64,000 nt of DNA from Bacillus sp. REN16 (GCF_020731355.1 NZ_JAJFZK010000007.1:124001-188000); one strand, 5' to 3'. Counted from the stretch's first letter, positions 30,466 to 40,640 are shown. The notes: a model not told the origin generated them from the sequence alone. Program-made: numbers and translations.

Positions 30466-31932
30466 TTAATTCAACTCCTTAATTGCACGAGCTGCAACAA
30501 GGCGGTCATCAAATGAATGAGTTTTATTCCCAATGATTTGATAGGTTTCATGTCCTTTGCCAGCAATAATTATTATATCATTCTCAGACGCATTTGAAAT
30601 AGCATAAAATATTGCTTTTTCACGATCTGGGATAGTGATATATGCTTCACCAACTACCCCCGCTTCCATCTCCTTTAAAATTTCGATTGGATCTTCTGAG
30701 CGAGGATTATCTGATGTAAAAATTGGGACATCCGCAAATGTTGTTGCGATCCGGGCCATGATTGGACGCTTTGACCGATCTCGGTCCCCGCCACATCCTA
30801 TAATTACATTTATTTTCCCCTTTGCGAATTGTTTAACCGTTTTTAAGACATTTTCCAAGCTATCCGGGGTATGTGCGTAATCAACAATTACAGTAAAATT
30901 TTGCCCTTCGTTCACAATTTCAAAACGTCCGGGTACGCCATTAACCTGTTCGACTGCGCTAATAATTGTGTGAATTGGGATCTGAGAAACAATACATGCT
31001 GCGATTGAAGCTAACACATTATACACACTAAATTGTCCAATTAACTTCATTTTCACTTCGTATGAACCAACAGGTGTTAATAGCTCAAATATTGTCCCAG
31101 ATGCTGTCATCCGTATATTAGAAGCCATAATATCCGCCGTCTGTTGTATGCCATATGTAACAATTGTTGCTGACGTTGATCTTGCATATTCCTCTGAAGC
31201 CGGGTCATCATTATTTAAAATCGCATATTTCGGATTATCCTTGTCAAAACGATTTCCTAAACCAGCAAACAACAAACCTTTTACTCTTCGATACTCATCA
31301 ATTGTCCGATGGTAATCCAAATGATCCTGTGTCAAATTTGAAAACACCGCAATATTAAAATCGCATCCATGTACCCTTCCGATATCGAGAGCATGTGAAG
31401 AAACCTCCATTACAGCTCTAGTCACTTTTGCAGACATCATTTGATGAAAATACTTTTGGAGCATAACAGATTCTGGAGTTGTATTCTTCATTTCAATCGT
31501 TTTCTCTCCGATTTTTGTATACATGGTTCCAATGAGGCCCGTTTTTTCCCCGGCTGCACTAAAAATTTCTTCAATAATATGGCTTATTGATGTTTTCCCG
31601 TTCGTCCCCGTTACCCCTATTAATTGGAGCTTGTGTGTGGGGTGCTGATAAAAAGCGTCTGCTATAACAGCCATCGCTCTTCTTGTATCCTTCACTATGA
31701 TGACCGGTATGGACACCTGAACAGCTTTTTCCGCTATAATCGCAACAGCACCTTTTGCTTCGGCTTGTGTTGCGAACAGATGACCATCAAATGTATTTCC
31801 TCTTACACAAAAGAACAAACTTCCCTTCACTACCTCCCTTGAGTCCATTTCAAGAGACGTGATAGAAGGATTGGCATTACCTTTTTCCGTAAAATCATGC
31901 AGGTTCGCTAACAGGTCCTGTAATTTTATCAT
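30466..31932 (-). CDS. murE: UDP-N-acetylmuramoyl-tripeptide synthetase (meso-diaminopimelate adding)
   Basis: Adds the third stem-peptide residue. 488 residues from the ATG at 31932: N-terminal domain ([20 protein letters not shown]), P-loop [10 protein letters not shown] at 107-115, central [12 protein letters not shown], and the DNPR motif ([10 protein letters not shown], near 405) typical of diaminopimelate enzymes. The alternative ATG 4 codons upstream is only 2 bases from the GAGAGGG site; spacing to the chosen start is long (13), so the start is not certain. Confidence 0.95.
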   Translation of the reverse strand: MIKLQDLLANLHDFTEKGNANPSITSLEMDSREVVKGSLFFCVRGNTFDGHLFATQAEAKGAVAIIAEKAVQVSIPVIIVKDTRRAMAVIADAFYQHPTHKLQLIGVTGTNGKTSISHIIEEIFSAAGEKTGLIGTMYTKIGEKTIEMKNTTPESVMLQKYFHQMMSAKVTRAVMEVSSHALDIGRVHGCDFNIAVFSNLTQDHLDYHRTIDEYRRVKGLLFAGLGNRFDKDNPKYAILNNDDPASEEYARSTSATIVTYGIQQTADIMASNIRMTASGTIFELLTPVGSYEVKMKLIGQFSVYNVLASIAACIVSQIPIHTIISAVEQVNGVPGRFEIVNEGQNFTVIVDYAHTPDSLENVLKTVKQFAKGKINVIIGCGGDRDRSKRPIMARIATTFADVPIFTSDNPRSEDPIEILKEMEAGVVGEAYITIPDREKAIFYAISNASENDIIIIAGKGHETYQIIGNKTHSFDDRLVAARAIKELN

Positions 31933-32096
31933 GAATTTTACCATTCCCTCTCGAAAAAAATTCTCAAGAATTGGGCATCAGATTAACATATTACTCTAGT
32001 CTATATGTATTGTCTAGTACCCTATTTTCCTAATAAACTTCTAAAAAAGGACACCTTACAAAAAATTTTATTCCTCTATATTAAAGGTATTCCTTT

Positions 32097-32138
32097 TTAT
32101 AGAAAAAAGAAGCCTAAAAGGGGAATCCTTTTGGCTGC
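32097..32138 (-). terminator. Terminator of spoVD
   Basis: On the minus strand AGCCAAAAGG pairs with CCTTTTAGGCT (one bulge), followed by TCTTTTTTCT. It lies just after the spoVD stop. The rest of the gap to murE (31933-32096) is AT-rich and holds no recognisable gene. Confidence 0.75.
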
Positions 32139-34094
32139 TTAATTCTTGTCTTTTGGTTCTTTTTTATCTGTGGCTTCCCCAAGATGGATCCGTAATGTTG
32201 TTCCTTCTTGTACCCGTTCTCCCGCATTTGGCGCTTGGTCAACAACGACAGTTCCTTCTCCACTGATATCCAATTGTATATTCATTAATTGTTGTTGCAA
32301 TTCCTTCTTTGTTAACCCAATCAAATTTGGAACCTCAAGATATTTTTTATCCGTCCATAATCTCATTTCTTTTTCGATTTGATTTTCGCGTTTTTCGACT
32401 CCAAGAAGCGGCAGCGCTTCACGCATGATATTTCCAACAATTGGTGCTGCAACAACACCACCAAATTGTACAGTCCCCTTTGGGTTATCAACGGCAATAT
32501 AGACGACTATTTGCGGGTCATCTGCCGGAGCAAAGCCAATAAATGATACAATATGATTATTTTGGAGGTAGCCCCCACCTTTTTTGGATTTCTGAGCAGT
32601 ACCGGTTTTACCGCCTACACGATACCCATCCACATAAGCCCCACCACCTGATCCTCTGGCTACAACATTTTCAAGTGCATATCTGACTTGTTTTGACGTT
32701 TCTTCAGAGATGACAGTTCGCTTTGCTTCAGGTGTGTTGCTCTTCACCACTTTTCCTGTCACAGGATCAACCCATTCCTTTGCCACATATGGTTTATACA
32801 AGGTTCCCCCATTTACAGCTGCAGCCACAGCTGTTACCTGTTGAATCGGTGTTACAGCGACCCCTTGACCAAATGCTGTTGTCGCTAATTCTACTGGCCC
32901 TACGTTCTCTGGTTTAAAGAGAATGCCAGTACCTTCTCCCTGAAGGTCAATTCCTGTTTTTTGACCGAAACCAAAATCGCGAACATACTTAAACAATGTA
33001 TCCTTGCCTAATCTTGTCCCCAATTCAACAAAACCAGGGTTACAAGAGTTTTGAACAACCTCTAGAAATGTCTGATGGCCATGACCGCCGCGTTTCCAAC
33101 ATTTTAAAGTTGCTCCTCCCACCTTTACAAATCCAGGGTCATTAAAATGATCCTTATCTAAATCTACTTTGCCTTCTTCTAAAGAAGCAGCTAATGTTAT
33201 TATCTTAAAGGTAGAACCAGGTTCATAAGTGCTCCAAACCGGGAGATTGCGGTTGTACACCTCTTGTGGAACATTTCGAAAGTTTGCTGGATCAAAATCT
33301 GGTCTTGATGACATGGCCAAAATTTCGCCATTATTAGGATTCATCGCTATTGCAATTATTCCATCCGGGTTGTATTGGGCTTGGGCATTATTGAGTTCAC
33401 GTTCGATAAGGGATTGGATTCTCGTATCAATCGTTAACCTTAGGTCAAGACCATCTTTAGGTGGCGTATAATCATCAGCGATATCAGGCATTCTTCTTCC
33501 TTTTGCATCGGAATAGAATTGCACACTTCCTTTTTCACCTTTCAATTCTTCATCATAGTTTTTCTCAAGTCCTGTTAATCCTTGGTTATCAATTCCTGCA
33601 AAGCCTAATACATGTGAGAGATAGCTGCCAAATGGATAATGGCGTTTGGAATCCTCCGCGATGTATACACCCTTTATCCCAAGTGCGCGAACTTCATTGG
33701 CTTTTTCATGGGATATCTTTCTGCCCTCAGGGTTAATATAGACCTTTGATTCATTTTCAGTAATTTTTTTATACGCCTTTTCTTTAGACATATTTAACAC
33801 GGAAGCAAGTTTTTCTGCTGCTTCAGCTGGATTCTCAATTTGCCGTGGTACAATTAGAACAGTCGGAGCACTCTGGTTGGTTGCTAGGACGACGTCATTC
33901 CGGTCAAGTATTTTCCCTCGTTCCGGCTCAAACGGAATATCCCGACTCCATGAATCCTTCGCAAGAGCAGTTAGCTTATTCCCCACAAAAAATTGAACAT
34001 AGCCTAAGCGAACATCAATTATCAAAAATATTAAAAACCCTATAAATAGTACTAATGATAATCTTTTTCGCACTGTCACATTCGAAACTCGCAT
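32139..34094 (-). CDS. spoVD: Stage V sporulation class B penicillin-binding protein SpoVD
   Basis: Spore-cortex transpeptidase. 651 residues from the ATG at 34094 (TATAGGAGGT site; relatives start MRVSNVTVRKRL): one membrane segment, a PBP dimerisation domain (PFEPERGKILDRNDVVLATN), the transpeptidase domain with STFK (YEPGSTFK, catalytic serine), SCN-type (QNSCNPG) and KTGT (VGGKTGTAQ), then one PASTA domain (about 585-645). The ORF upstream to 34220 has no ribosome site. Partner of SpoVE. Confidence 0.95.
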   Translation of the reverse strand: MRVSNVTVRKRLSLVLFIGFLIFLIIDVRLGYVQFFVGNKLTALAKDSWSRDIPFEPERGKILDRNDVVLATNQSAPTVLIVPRQIENPAEAAEKLASVLNMSKEKAYKKITENESKVYINPEGRKISHEKANEVRALGIKGVYIAEDSKRHYPFGSYLSHVLGFAGIDNQGLTGLEKNYDEELKGEKGSVQFYSDAKGRRMPDIADDYTPPKDGLDLRLTIDTRIQSLIERELNNAQAQYNPDGIIAIAMNPNNGEILAMSSRPDFDPANFRNVPQEVYNRNLPVWSTYEPGSTFKIITLAASLEEGKVDLDKDHFNDPGFVKVGGATLKCWKRGGHGHQTFLEVVQNSCNPGFVELGTRLGKDTLFKYVRDFGFGQKTGIDLQGEGTGILFKPENVGPVELATTAFGQGVAVTPIQQVTAVAAAVNGGTLYKPYVAKEWVDPVTGKVVKSNTPEAKRTVISEETSKQVRYALENVVARGSGGGAYVDGYRVGGKTGTAQKSKKGGGYLQNNHIVSFIGFAPADDPQIVVYIAVDNPKGTVQFGGVVAAPIVGNIMREALPLLGVEKRENQIEKEMRLWTDKKYLEVPNLIGLTKKELQQQLMNIQLDISGEGTVVVDQAPNAGERVQEGTTLRIHLGEATDKKEPKDKN

Positions 34095-34223
34095 ATTGCT
34101 GTACCTCCTATAACAACGTAAGCGCCAAGGCATGAGCATATTCAAAATCCAAGGCTCGTCTAAATATATGCTTATACAGAAATAGATAGAACGAAAGTGA
34201 CAATATACAATTGTTTCCAAAAG

Positions 34224-34251
34224 AAAAAGGAACTGAAATCAGTTCCTTTAT
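34224..34251 (-). terminator. Terminator of pbpB
   Basis: Stem AAAGGAACTG/CAGTTCCTTT with a 4-base loop, overlapping the pbpB stop, followed on the minus strand by TTCTTTTGG. It separates the division genes from spoVD. Confidence 0.8.
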
Positions 34252-36452
34252 TGATCTTCTTCACTATTCTCTTTTTCAGCTGTTTCTTCTTGAGGTGTGT
34301 ATGGCGGTTCTAAATTCACGGATAATTTATCACCATCTTTTATAATAGACCCAGGTGCCAAGCTTTGTTGCACAACATATCCATTCCCATTATTTGAAAC
34401 GTGAATATTTGTTAAATCCGCAACTCTCATAACATCCCTTATAGACCAACCTGTCATATCAGGTAAGGTTGCTTCCTGATCAGTAAGAAGTAATACCTGT
34501 TCATTAGGCAGAACTTTTTCACCTTGCCTTGGACTTTGAGCGATTATCTTCTTTCCATTTCCGATCACTGTTGCCTTAAGCTTTTGTTTTTCAATCGACG
34601 ATTTAGCTTCTTCAATTGAACGTCCTTCGTAGGAATCTACTTCAACCTCTTTATCTACATTCACATTATTTTCCGGATTTTGTTCAACCGGTTGAATATT
34701 TAAATACTGCAAACTATTTTTCATCACATGATTAAAGATAATGGCCACTGGCTCGTGACCAATATCTGTTTCCTTAAGCTTAGGCTGTTGAACGCCAACA
34801 TAAATAACTAATTTTGGATCATCCAAAGGTGCCATTCCAAGGAATGAATATAAAAAATTACCTCTTCCTGTTAGATAACCGCCAGTCGGACTCGGTATTT
34901 GGGCAGTACCTGTTTTTCCAGCTACTTCATAGCCTTCGAGATTATAAGCTTTTCCTGTTCCATCTGTTACTACCTGGCGCAATAACTGTAAAACTTTCTT
35001 AGCTGTATCTTCGGAAACAGGTTGTCCCGCAACCTGAGGCTTGTGATCCTCAACGGTTTTATCTGTATCAGGGTCAACAATTTTATCAACAACATATGGT
35101 TTCATCATCTTACCGCCGTTGGCGATTGCAGTTGCTGCCTGAATCTGCTGAATCGGAGTAACAGAGGATGCTTGACCAAACGCAGTTGAAACTCTATCAA
35201 TCTCCCATTTAAAATTGATCGTGTTTTGAACTTCGCCTTCCAAATCGATGCCAGTTGGTCGATCGAGTCCAAAACGACCTAAATACTCCAATAATTTATC
35301 TGTTCCTAATTGTTCATTTGCGAGCTTTGCAAACGCAACGTTTGAAGATTTAAGCACACCTTCATCATAAGTAATCGTCCCCCATCCGCTCCGATTATGG
35401 TCCCGAATCGTTTCTCCACCAGCACTGTAACTTCCCGAAGCAAAGGAGGCATTCCCATTATACACTCCCTCTTCAATCGCAGCAGCCAATGTGAAAATTT
35501 TCATCGTTGAACCCGGTTCAAACGGATAGGCAATCACGTCATTCAAGTAATTTTCAATGTTTCTTACATTTGGATCAAAGCTCGGTCTTGTCGACATTGC
35601 TAAGATTTCACCAGTTTTTGGGTTTGCCACAACACCAATTATTTTTTCGGGCTCATATTCCTTAACCGCCATGTTCATGGCATCCTCAAGAAACGTTTGA
35701 ATGGTTTGGTCAATTGTTAAATAAACATTGCTTCCATTATCAGGAGCGACGATCTGCTCTTTGGCGTCTGGTAATTTATAGCCTTTCCTATCGCTCTGGA
35801 ATTTCATATAGCCATCTTCCTCATGAAGATACTTATTAAGACTTTGTTCGATACCCATCTTGCCAATCGTTTCCGTCACTTTCGTTTTCTTATCTGTCAC
35901 CTTTTGGGCATATCCAACAACATGTGATGCAAAAGTCCCGTTCGGATAGTAGCGTTTTAATTCTCTTCTAAACGCTATACCCGGCAATTCTAAGCTTTCA
36001 ATTTCCTGTTTGAGAGTTGTACTAATATCTCGGCCATAAGTACCAAACTCAACCTGTTTTTTATCCCTCGTTAAAACCTCATACATTTCGTTCTCATCCA
36101 TCTTTAAAAATGGTGAAAGTTTGCGAGCCGTTTCTTCAGGATCAACAACATGCTGAGGGTCATCTTCATTTACAGTTAAATCTTCATCAAGGATCGCCAC
36201 TACGGTATAAGAAGAAGTATCCTCAGCAATTGGGTTTCCATTGCGGTCAAAAATCGTTCCACGATGTGCTTCAATAGCTCTTTGTTTCGTATATTTTTCT
36301 TCAGCTAATGCTGCTAATACGACACCATCAACCTTACCTTTACCTTGGATATACACAAATCTTGCCATCAATGTAAAAAAGAGCAAAGCAAATATTATAC
36401 TAATAAATGCTGCTCCTCTGTTTATATTGGTATTTTTAATCTTCATTTTCAT
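34248..36452 (-). CDS. pbpB: Division class B penicillin-binding protein (PBP 2B)
   Basis: Septal transpeptidase acting with FtsW, FtsL and DivIB/DivIC. 734 residues: basic N-terminus and membrane segment (GAAFISIIFALLFFTLMARF), PBP dimerisation domain (EAHRGTIFDRNGNPIAED), transpeptidase domain with the active serine in EPGSTMK, SSN (KSSNVAFAKL) and KTGT (VAGKTGTAQ), then two PASTA domains at the C-terminus. Follows ftsL by 2 bases. AAGGGA ribosome site. Confidence 0.96.
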   Translation of the reverse strand: MKMKIKNTNINRGAAFISIIFALLFFTLMARFVYIQGKGKVDGVVLAALAEEKYTKQRAIEAHRGTIFDRNGNPIAEDTSSYTVVAILDEDLTVNEDDPQHVVDPEETARKLSPFLKMDENEMYEVLTRDKKQVEFGTYGRDISTTLKQEIESLELPGIAFRRELKRYYPNGTFASHVVGYAQKVTDKKTKVTETIGKMGIEQSLNKYLHEEDGYMKFQSDRKGYKLPDAKEQIVAPDNGSNVYLTIDQTIQTFLEDAMNMAVKEYEPEKIIGVVANPKTGEILAMSTRPSFDPNVRNIENYLNDVIAYPFEPGSTMKIFTLAAAIEEGVYNGNASFASGSYSAGGETIRDHNRSGWGTITYDEGVLKSSNVAFAKLANEQLGTDKLLEYLGRFGLDRPTGIDLEGEVQNTINFKWEIDRVSTAFGQASSVTPIQQIQAATAIANGGKMMKPYVVDKIVDPDTDKTVEDHKPQVAGQPVSEDTAKKVLQLLRQVVTDGTGKAYNLEGYEVAGKTGTAQIPSPTGGYLTGRGNFLYSFLGMAPLDDPKLVIYVGVQQPKLKETDIGHEPVAIIFNHVMKNSLQYLNIQPVEQNPENNVNVDKEVEVDSYEGRSIEEAKSSIEKQKLKATVIGNGKKIIAQSPRQGEKVLPNEQVLLLTDQEATLPDMTGWSIRDVMRVADLTNIHVSNNGNGYVVQQSLAPGSIIKDGDKLSVNLEPPYTPQEETAEKENSEEDQ

Positions 36453-36454
36453 AA

Positions 36455-36814
36455 TTAGTTCCCTTGAACAACTTTCACGTTGTTTTCCTTTAAATCAAGA
36501 CCAAGCTCTCTCGCTTTTTCCCAAAGACGTTCGTATTCGCTCAATTCCTGTACCTGTACATAAAGGTCACTATTTGTTTTCGTTTGTTGATTGATTGACG
36601 CTTCGATTTTCTGGATTTCGATGTTTGTATGATAGATCGATACTTGGTTAGATATGATATGAATTGCGCAGAATATCACAGCTGCGAAAAATATAATCCC
36701 TAATACCTTTTCCCCTAATGAAAATCGAAATTTCTTTCTAGTTGGTTGCGTCTTTGGTGACTGATTTGGTTGATAGTTTTCTGTTTGTCTTACTTTGTAT
36801 GCTAAATTACCCAT
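36455..36814 (-). CDS. ftsL: Cell-division protein FtsL
   Basis: 119 residues, bitopic: a basic cytoplasmic tail (TRKKFRFSLGEK), one membrane segment (VLGIIFFAAVIFCAIHII), then an exterior leucine-zipper-like coiled coil (IEKIEASINQQT-like region to LSEYERLWEKARELGLDLKENN). Position between rsmH and pbpB and length match B. subtilis FtsL. I prefer the second of two adjacent ATGs, which is better spaced from AAGGAGGGAT. Confidence 0.93.
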   Translation of the reverse strand: MGNLAYKVRQTENYQPNQSPKTQPTRKKFRFSLGEKVLGIIFFAAVIFCAIHIISNQVSIYHTNIEIQKIEASINQQTKTNSDLYVQVQELSEYERLWEKARELGLDLKENNVKVVQGN

Positions 36815-36849
36815 CATATCCCTCCTTAAGTACCTATCCTATTTTTTGC

Positions 36850-37782
36850 CTAAAGCTTTTCTGCGATTCTAAGCTTTGCAGAACGAGCCCTGTTATTTAC
36901 CTCTAATTCTTCTTCTGTAGGTAATATCGGTTTTCTTGTAATAAGTTTTAATGTTGGTTTGTATTCATCAGGAATGATTGGAATCCCTGGCGGAAGGGGT
37001 GGACCTTCGCTTGCCTTTTTAAAGGAAACTTTACAAATTCTGTCCTCCAGCGAGTGAAAAGTAATAACACTCACTCTTCCTCCTGTTGCAAGAAGATCAA
37101 TTGATTGATGAATTGCATTTTCAAAAACTTTTAACTCATCGTTTACTGCAATTCGAATTGCTTGAAAAATCCTTTTTGCCGGATGTCCGCCAGTTCTTCT
37201 TGCGGCTGCTGGAATCCCCTCTTTAATTAATTCCACCAATTCACCGGTAGTTTCAATTGGTTTCTTTTCACGTGCTGCTTCAATTTTTCTAGCGATTTGT
37301 TTTGAAAACTTTTCTTCACCGTATTGAAAAAAGATTCTTACCATCTGCTCATATGACCAATGATTAACAATGTCATAGGCAGATAATGATGCTTCCTGAT
37401 CCATTCTCATATCAAGTGGGGCATCGTGGTGATAACTAAATCCTCTTTCCGGGGTGTCCAATTGTGGGGATGAAACACCTAAATCAAACAAAATGCCATT
37501 AACGGCAGTTACACCTTGTTCATGTAATTTTTCAGTTATGTTCGCAAAATTACTTTTGATGATTGTTACAATTTCACCATATTCAGCAAGCTTGTCCTTC
37601 GCATTATTGATTGCGATATCGTCTTGATCAAATGCATATAGCTTGCCTTTGTTTGAAAGCTTTGAAGCTATGTATGAACTATGTCCTGCACCACCAAGTG
37701 TACAGTCTACATATATGCCATCTGGGTCTATCATTAATCCGTTTACGGCTTCCTCTAATAAAACGGTTTTATGTTCGAACAT
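36850..37782 (-). CDS. rsmH: 16S rRNA (cytosine(1402)-N(4))-methyltransferase
   Basis: Methylates C1402 of 16S rRNA in the P site. 310 residues from the ATG at 37782 (GAGGTGTCAGC site): [13 protein letters not shown] start, SAM motif [21 protein letters not shown], the [17 protein letters not shown] insert domain and FHSLEDR, ending [11 protein letters not shown]. First structural gene after mraZ in the mraZ-rsmH-ftsL-pbpB cluster (mraW in older naming). Confidence 0.97.
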   Translation of the reverse strand: MFEHKTVLLEEAVNGLMIDPDGIYVDCTLGGAGHSSYIASKLSNKGKLYAFDQDDIAINNAKDKLAEYGEIVTIIKSNFANITEKLHEQGVTAVNGILFDLGVSSPQLDTPERGFSYHHDAPLDMRMDQEASLSAYDIVNHWSYEQMVRIFFQYGEEKFSKQIARKIEAAREKKPIETTGELVELIKEGIPAAARRTGGHPAKRIFQAIRIAVNDELKVFENAIHQSIDLLATGGRVSVITFHSLEDRICKVSFKKASEGPPLPPGIPIIPDEYKPTLKLITRKPILPTEEELEVNNRARSAKLRIAEKL

Positions 37783-37847
37783 GCTGACACCTCTTATAAT
37801 CATCTTTGTTGTACTCTTATTATCTTTCACACAAAAGATAAATCAAA

Positions 37848-37970
37848 TGCGCGATGGCGTATTTGCAGTCCGATTTTTTTCGAACAAGTTCGAAAAATTT
37901 CCTTTGAAAAATCGTGACATCCGCCGGAGGCTATAACATTATTATGTGGGGTTAACCTAATAATGTTATA
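37848..37970. repeat. Repeat family B, copy 2 (shortened core), with copy-specific tail
   Basis: Shares GGCGTATTTGC, the TTTCCTTTGAAAA segment and CATCCGCCGGAGGC with the other copies. The central hairpins are replaced by a small TTCGAAC/GTTCGAA hairpin. The paired stem reads CGATTTTT/AAAAATCG where copies 1 and 3 have CAGATTTT/AAAATCTG, a compensatory change. Its tail is a perfect 13-base inverted repeat (TATAACATTATTA and complement) that overlaps the mraZ stop codon. Confidence 0.8.
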
Positions 37971-38397
37971 TATCAAAACCGATCATATTTTCAGCTATAT
38001 CAGAAAAAGATTCCTCAGAAGCAGCAAAGTACTCTTCCCACTTATCCTTGCTCCAAATTTCTATGCGGTTTGATACTCCAAGCACTACACATTCTTTTTC
38101 AAGCCCTGCATATGAAAGAAGCGGTGATGCAATATTCACTCTTCCTTGTTTATCAAGTTCACATTCAATGGCTCCAGAAAAGAAAAATCTTGTAAAAGCA
38201 CGAGCGTCTTTTTTAGTTAATGGGAGTGTTTTTAATTTATCTTCAAGTATTTTCCATTCTGATTGTGGGTAACCGAATAAGCACTGATCAAGTCCTCTTG
38301 TTAAAACAAATGTTTCACCAAGATTGTCCCGAAACTTAGCAGGTATTATCATTCGGCCTTTCATATCAACAGTATGATGGTATTCTCCCATGAACAT
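37966..38397 (-). CDS. mraZ: Transcriptional regulator MraZ
   Basis: Ring-forming AbrB-like DNA-binding protein that represses the mra division operon. 143 residues with two MraZ (SpoVT/AbrB) repeats: [22 protein letters not shown] and [20 protein letters not shown]. Length and the C-terminal ENMIGFDI agree with B. subtilis, so the repeat B tail overlapping its stop has not truncated it. Start at 38397 (MFMGEYHH). Three GTGG repeats, probable binding sites, lie upstream at 38430-38453. Confidence 0.96.
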   Translation of the reverse strand: MFMGEYHHTVDMKGRMIIPAKFRDNLGETFVLTRGLDQCLFGYPQSEWKILEDKLKTLPLTKKDARAFTRFFFSGAIECELDKQGRVNIASPLLSYAGLEKECVVLGVSNRIEIWSKDKWEEYFAASEESFSDIAENMIGFDI

Positions 38398-38429
38398 ATC
38401 TATTGTCCCCACTTTCTGTATTTATCTTA

Positions 38430-38453
38430 CCACATCCCCCCACTTTCCACCAC
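38430..38453 (-). promoter_or_regulatory. Candidate MraZ operator: three GTGG boxes with 10-base period
   Basis: Read on the minus strand, GTGG begins three times exactly 10 bases apart (plus-strand CCAC at 38430, 38440, 38450). A fourth GTGG lies at 38409-38412. Characterised MraZ proteins bind three short direct repeats with a 10-base period upstream of mraZ, so this is a plausible autoregulatory operator. Confidence 0.6.
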
Positions 38454-38480
38454 CAATTTTATCAGATTTTTTCCAAATAA

Positions 38481-38509
38481 AAAAAATCCCCGGAATTCCG
38501 AGGATTTTC
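38481..38509 (-). terminator. Terminator of bshC
   Basis: Stem AAAATCC-CGG/CCG-GGATTTT with AATT at the centre, followed on the minus strand by a long T-run. It lies between bshC and the mraZ promoter region. Confidence 0.85.
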
Positions 38510-38526
38510 GATAGAATATAGCAATT

Positions 38527-40152
38527 TCAAAGCTTTATTACTTTATGTTTTCCGTTAAATTCAAACGGAAGAGCTAATAAATCTTTGATAAAATCGTCTC
38601 CATATTTATTTAAAAAGTAAAAAACATTCCATAATCGCTCTTGTGGGGAGCCAAGTGGCAGAAGTGATTTTTCAATTCGGTTAAAACGATTCAATTCAAT
38701 TTCATTGCGTTTCAGGATACTGCGGTTGAATGTATTCTTAAGAAATTCAAATTGATGTTGAATAATTTCGGCGTTCTTTAATAAGAGATCCGCCAGCCCT
38801 GGATCCACTTCAAGTCCCACTTTTCGGACCTTTTTATGTATCCTCTCCACTTCTTTCTTCGCCTCTAAGATCATCCCGTCCACATCAGCCGTTTGTTTTT
38901 CTAGCCATGTTTCTCTGGCTTTTGAAAGTTCACCATTTAACACAGCCTGAATCGTTAACCCGATTTCATCTATATTAGAATCAATCGCTCTTTCCACAAT
39001 GGTCATCATTAACCGCGGAACGACCGGTGGCATCTTGATGCCCATAACCGCAAAAACTTGTTTTAACTCTGCCCAGTATGAAACCTCACCAGGTCCAGAA
39101 ATAAAAGCAAGTGTCGGAAATAAGAACTCCTGCATAACTGGTCGGGTTATTACATTATTACTCAGTAATTCCGGTTGTTTTTCCGCAATTTCAAGTAATT
39201 CATCCCCGCAAAGGATGCATTCATTATTTTTCCCGCTAAAAATATCATGCTCTACATTATACTCGAGCAAAATACGTTCATTATTTTGCGTAAAAAAAAG
39301 ATTGGCACTAGATTCATTCATTTCAATTGTTTTAGGGTATTGATAGGTAGACAATACCTCCTGCTGCAACAACAATGAATCATGGATATCGCGGTTTTTT
39401 TCAATCATTTTTCTGAGATATTGTGATTGAAGGGTTCGAATTTCCTTTGAACCAGAATCAACAAGGACAAGTCCAGTTTCACCAAATAGTTCATTAATAA
39501 TTTGTATGAAGAATTCAACATATGTATTTGATCTTTGTACATATTCATTAAGAAGTTCAAGAAGACCATTCGTATAATTAGTTTCACCGTAAGTCTCAAA
39601 CACTTCTTTAATCCATTCCATAAGGCCATTTTGTTCTATTTCTATTGACGATACCATCATCTTACGGTTGTGATATTGTGGTAAAGCCCTTTTTCGAATC
39701 CCATTTTGAAGATTGACATAAAGATGGTTGATTTCAGCAAAATCATGGTCTTCCCCGGCAATCCAAAATACCGGGATGACGGGTACATTTAATTTTTCCT
39801 CTTGCTCTTTTGCAAGTTTAATAATAGAAACGATTTTGTGAATAGTATATAGTGGCCCAGTCAATACACCTGCTTGCTGTCCGCCAATCACCACGACACT
39901 CCTCGGATCTAAAAGTTTGTTAATATTATCAATGGTTTGTGTGTGATAATTTAATCGTTTATTAAAAGAAAGCAAATGATCCACAAGCTTTTCGCGTTCA
40001 AAATGTCGTTTTTGTAAATCTTTTTTTCTTACCTCGTACACAAGCGGAGACTGTATATCATAATCGAAAAATTTCTCTATTTTCATTTTACTTGAAAGAT
40101 AATCGTTCACTAATCGATTTGAAGATGGTAATGAGAGATCCAAAACCTCCAT
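38527..40152 (-). CDS. bshC: Bacillithiol biosynthesis cysteine-adding enzyme
   Basis: Adds cysteine to GlcN-malate in the last step of bacillithiol synthesis, the low-molecular-weight thiol of Bacillaceae. 541 residues: Rossmann-like core with SVVVIGGQQAGVLTGPLYTIHK, WIAGEDHDFAEINH, and a C-terminal coiled-coil segment (about 385-455). It sits just upstream of mraZ as B. subtilis yllA/bshC. The ribosome site (AAAGGAAG) is modest. Confidence 0.94.
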   Translation of the reverse strand: MEVLDLSLPSSNRLVNDYLSSKMKIEKFFDYDIQSPLVYEVRKKDLQKRHFEREKLVDHLLSFNKRLNYHTQTIDNINKLLDPRSVVVIGGQQAGVLTGPLYTIHKIVSIIKLAKEQEEKLNVPVIPVFWIAGEDHDFAEINHLYVNLQNGIRKRALPQYHNRKMMVSSIEIEQNGLMEWIKEVFETYGETNYTNGLLELLNEYVQRSNTYVEFFIQIINELFGETGLVLVDSGSKEIRTLQSQYLRKMIEKNRDIHDSLLLQQEVLSTYQYPKTIEMNESSANLFFTQNNERILLEYNVEHDIFSGKNNECILCGDELLEIAEKQPELLSNNVITRPVMQEFLFPTLAFISGPGEVSYWAELKQVFAVMGIKMPPVVPRLMMTIVERAIDSNIDEIGLTIQAVLNGELSKARETWLEKQTADVDGMILEAKKEVERIHKKVRKVGLEVDPGLADLLLKNAEIIQHQFEFLKNTFNRSILKRNEIELNRFNRIEKSLLPLGSPQERLWNVFYFLNKYGDDFIKDLLALPFEFNGKHKVIKL

Positions 40153-40253
40153 AAATTCTCGTTCTTCCTTTCATATCCAGTTTATATCTTAGTTGAGTAT
40201 AGCACGCTTTTTTCAGAAACCAAAAATTACTGCTCATGTTAAAATCAATTAAT

Positions 40254-40640
40254 TTAAGCCGTAATAAAGATTCGCTGAACAAGTCCAATGAGCAACAGCA
40301 GAAAATACGCAACCGTGGACGCAAGGAAAACAAATCGCCAAGTCTTTCTTAACACCTTCACTGTTTCAATTTCATGGCTTGTCCTCCAGGTTAAATAACC
40401 AAAAAAGAAAATAGTCATCATGAGGATTAGAATGATTAGCCAAAGCATGCTTTTTCCTATGATTACTAGTAATAAATAATGAACTGCGATGAGAAAAAAC
40501 ACAGTCGTCACATCAACCGAAAGAAAAAAAGATTTTCGCGTGTTTTTCAAAAGAATTCTACTAATCAAGTAGACTAATATGAAACCTAATAATGGAATTG
40601 TAACAAATGTTGCAGCTAATCCGGCAAAAAAATCGATCAT
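40254..40640 (-). CDS. DUF3397 family membrane protein
   Basis: 128 residues with four hydrophobic segments (FFAGLAATFVTIPLLGFILVY, TTVFFLIAVHYLLLVIIG, WLIILILMMTIFFFGYL, FVFLASTVAYFLLLLIGL), short basic loops and no catalytic motif. I assign DUF3397 from length, topology and position between bshC and the panE-like gene, where such proteins occur in Bacillaceae. Function unknown. It ends in a region of about 100 bases before bshC with no other feature. Confidence 0.75.
   Translation of the reverse strand: MIDFFAGLAATFVTIPLLGFILVYLISRILLKNTRKSFFLSVDVTTVFFLIAVHYLLLVIIGKSMLWLIILILMMTIFFFGYLTWRTSHEIETVKVLRKTWRFVFLASTVAYFLLLLIGLVQRIFITA

Noticed and set aside
31933-32096. Leader regulatory RNA before murE
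   Set aside because: No convincing hairpin series or known motif; AT-rich sequence only.
34095-34223. Sigma-E promoter before spoVD
   Set aside because: A CATATATTT box is present but I could not find a convincing -35 at the right distance, so no feature was called.
37932-37970. mraZ truncated by repeat insertion
   Set aside because: The protein is 143 residues and ends ENMIGFDI as expected for the family, so the gene is whole.
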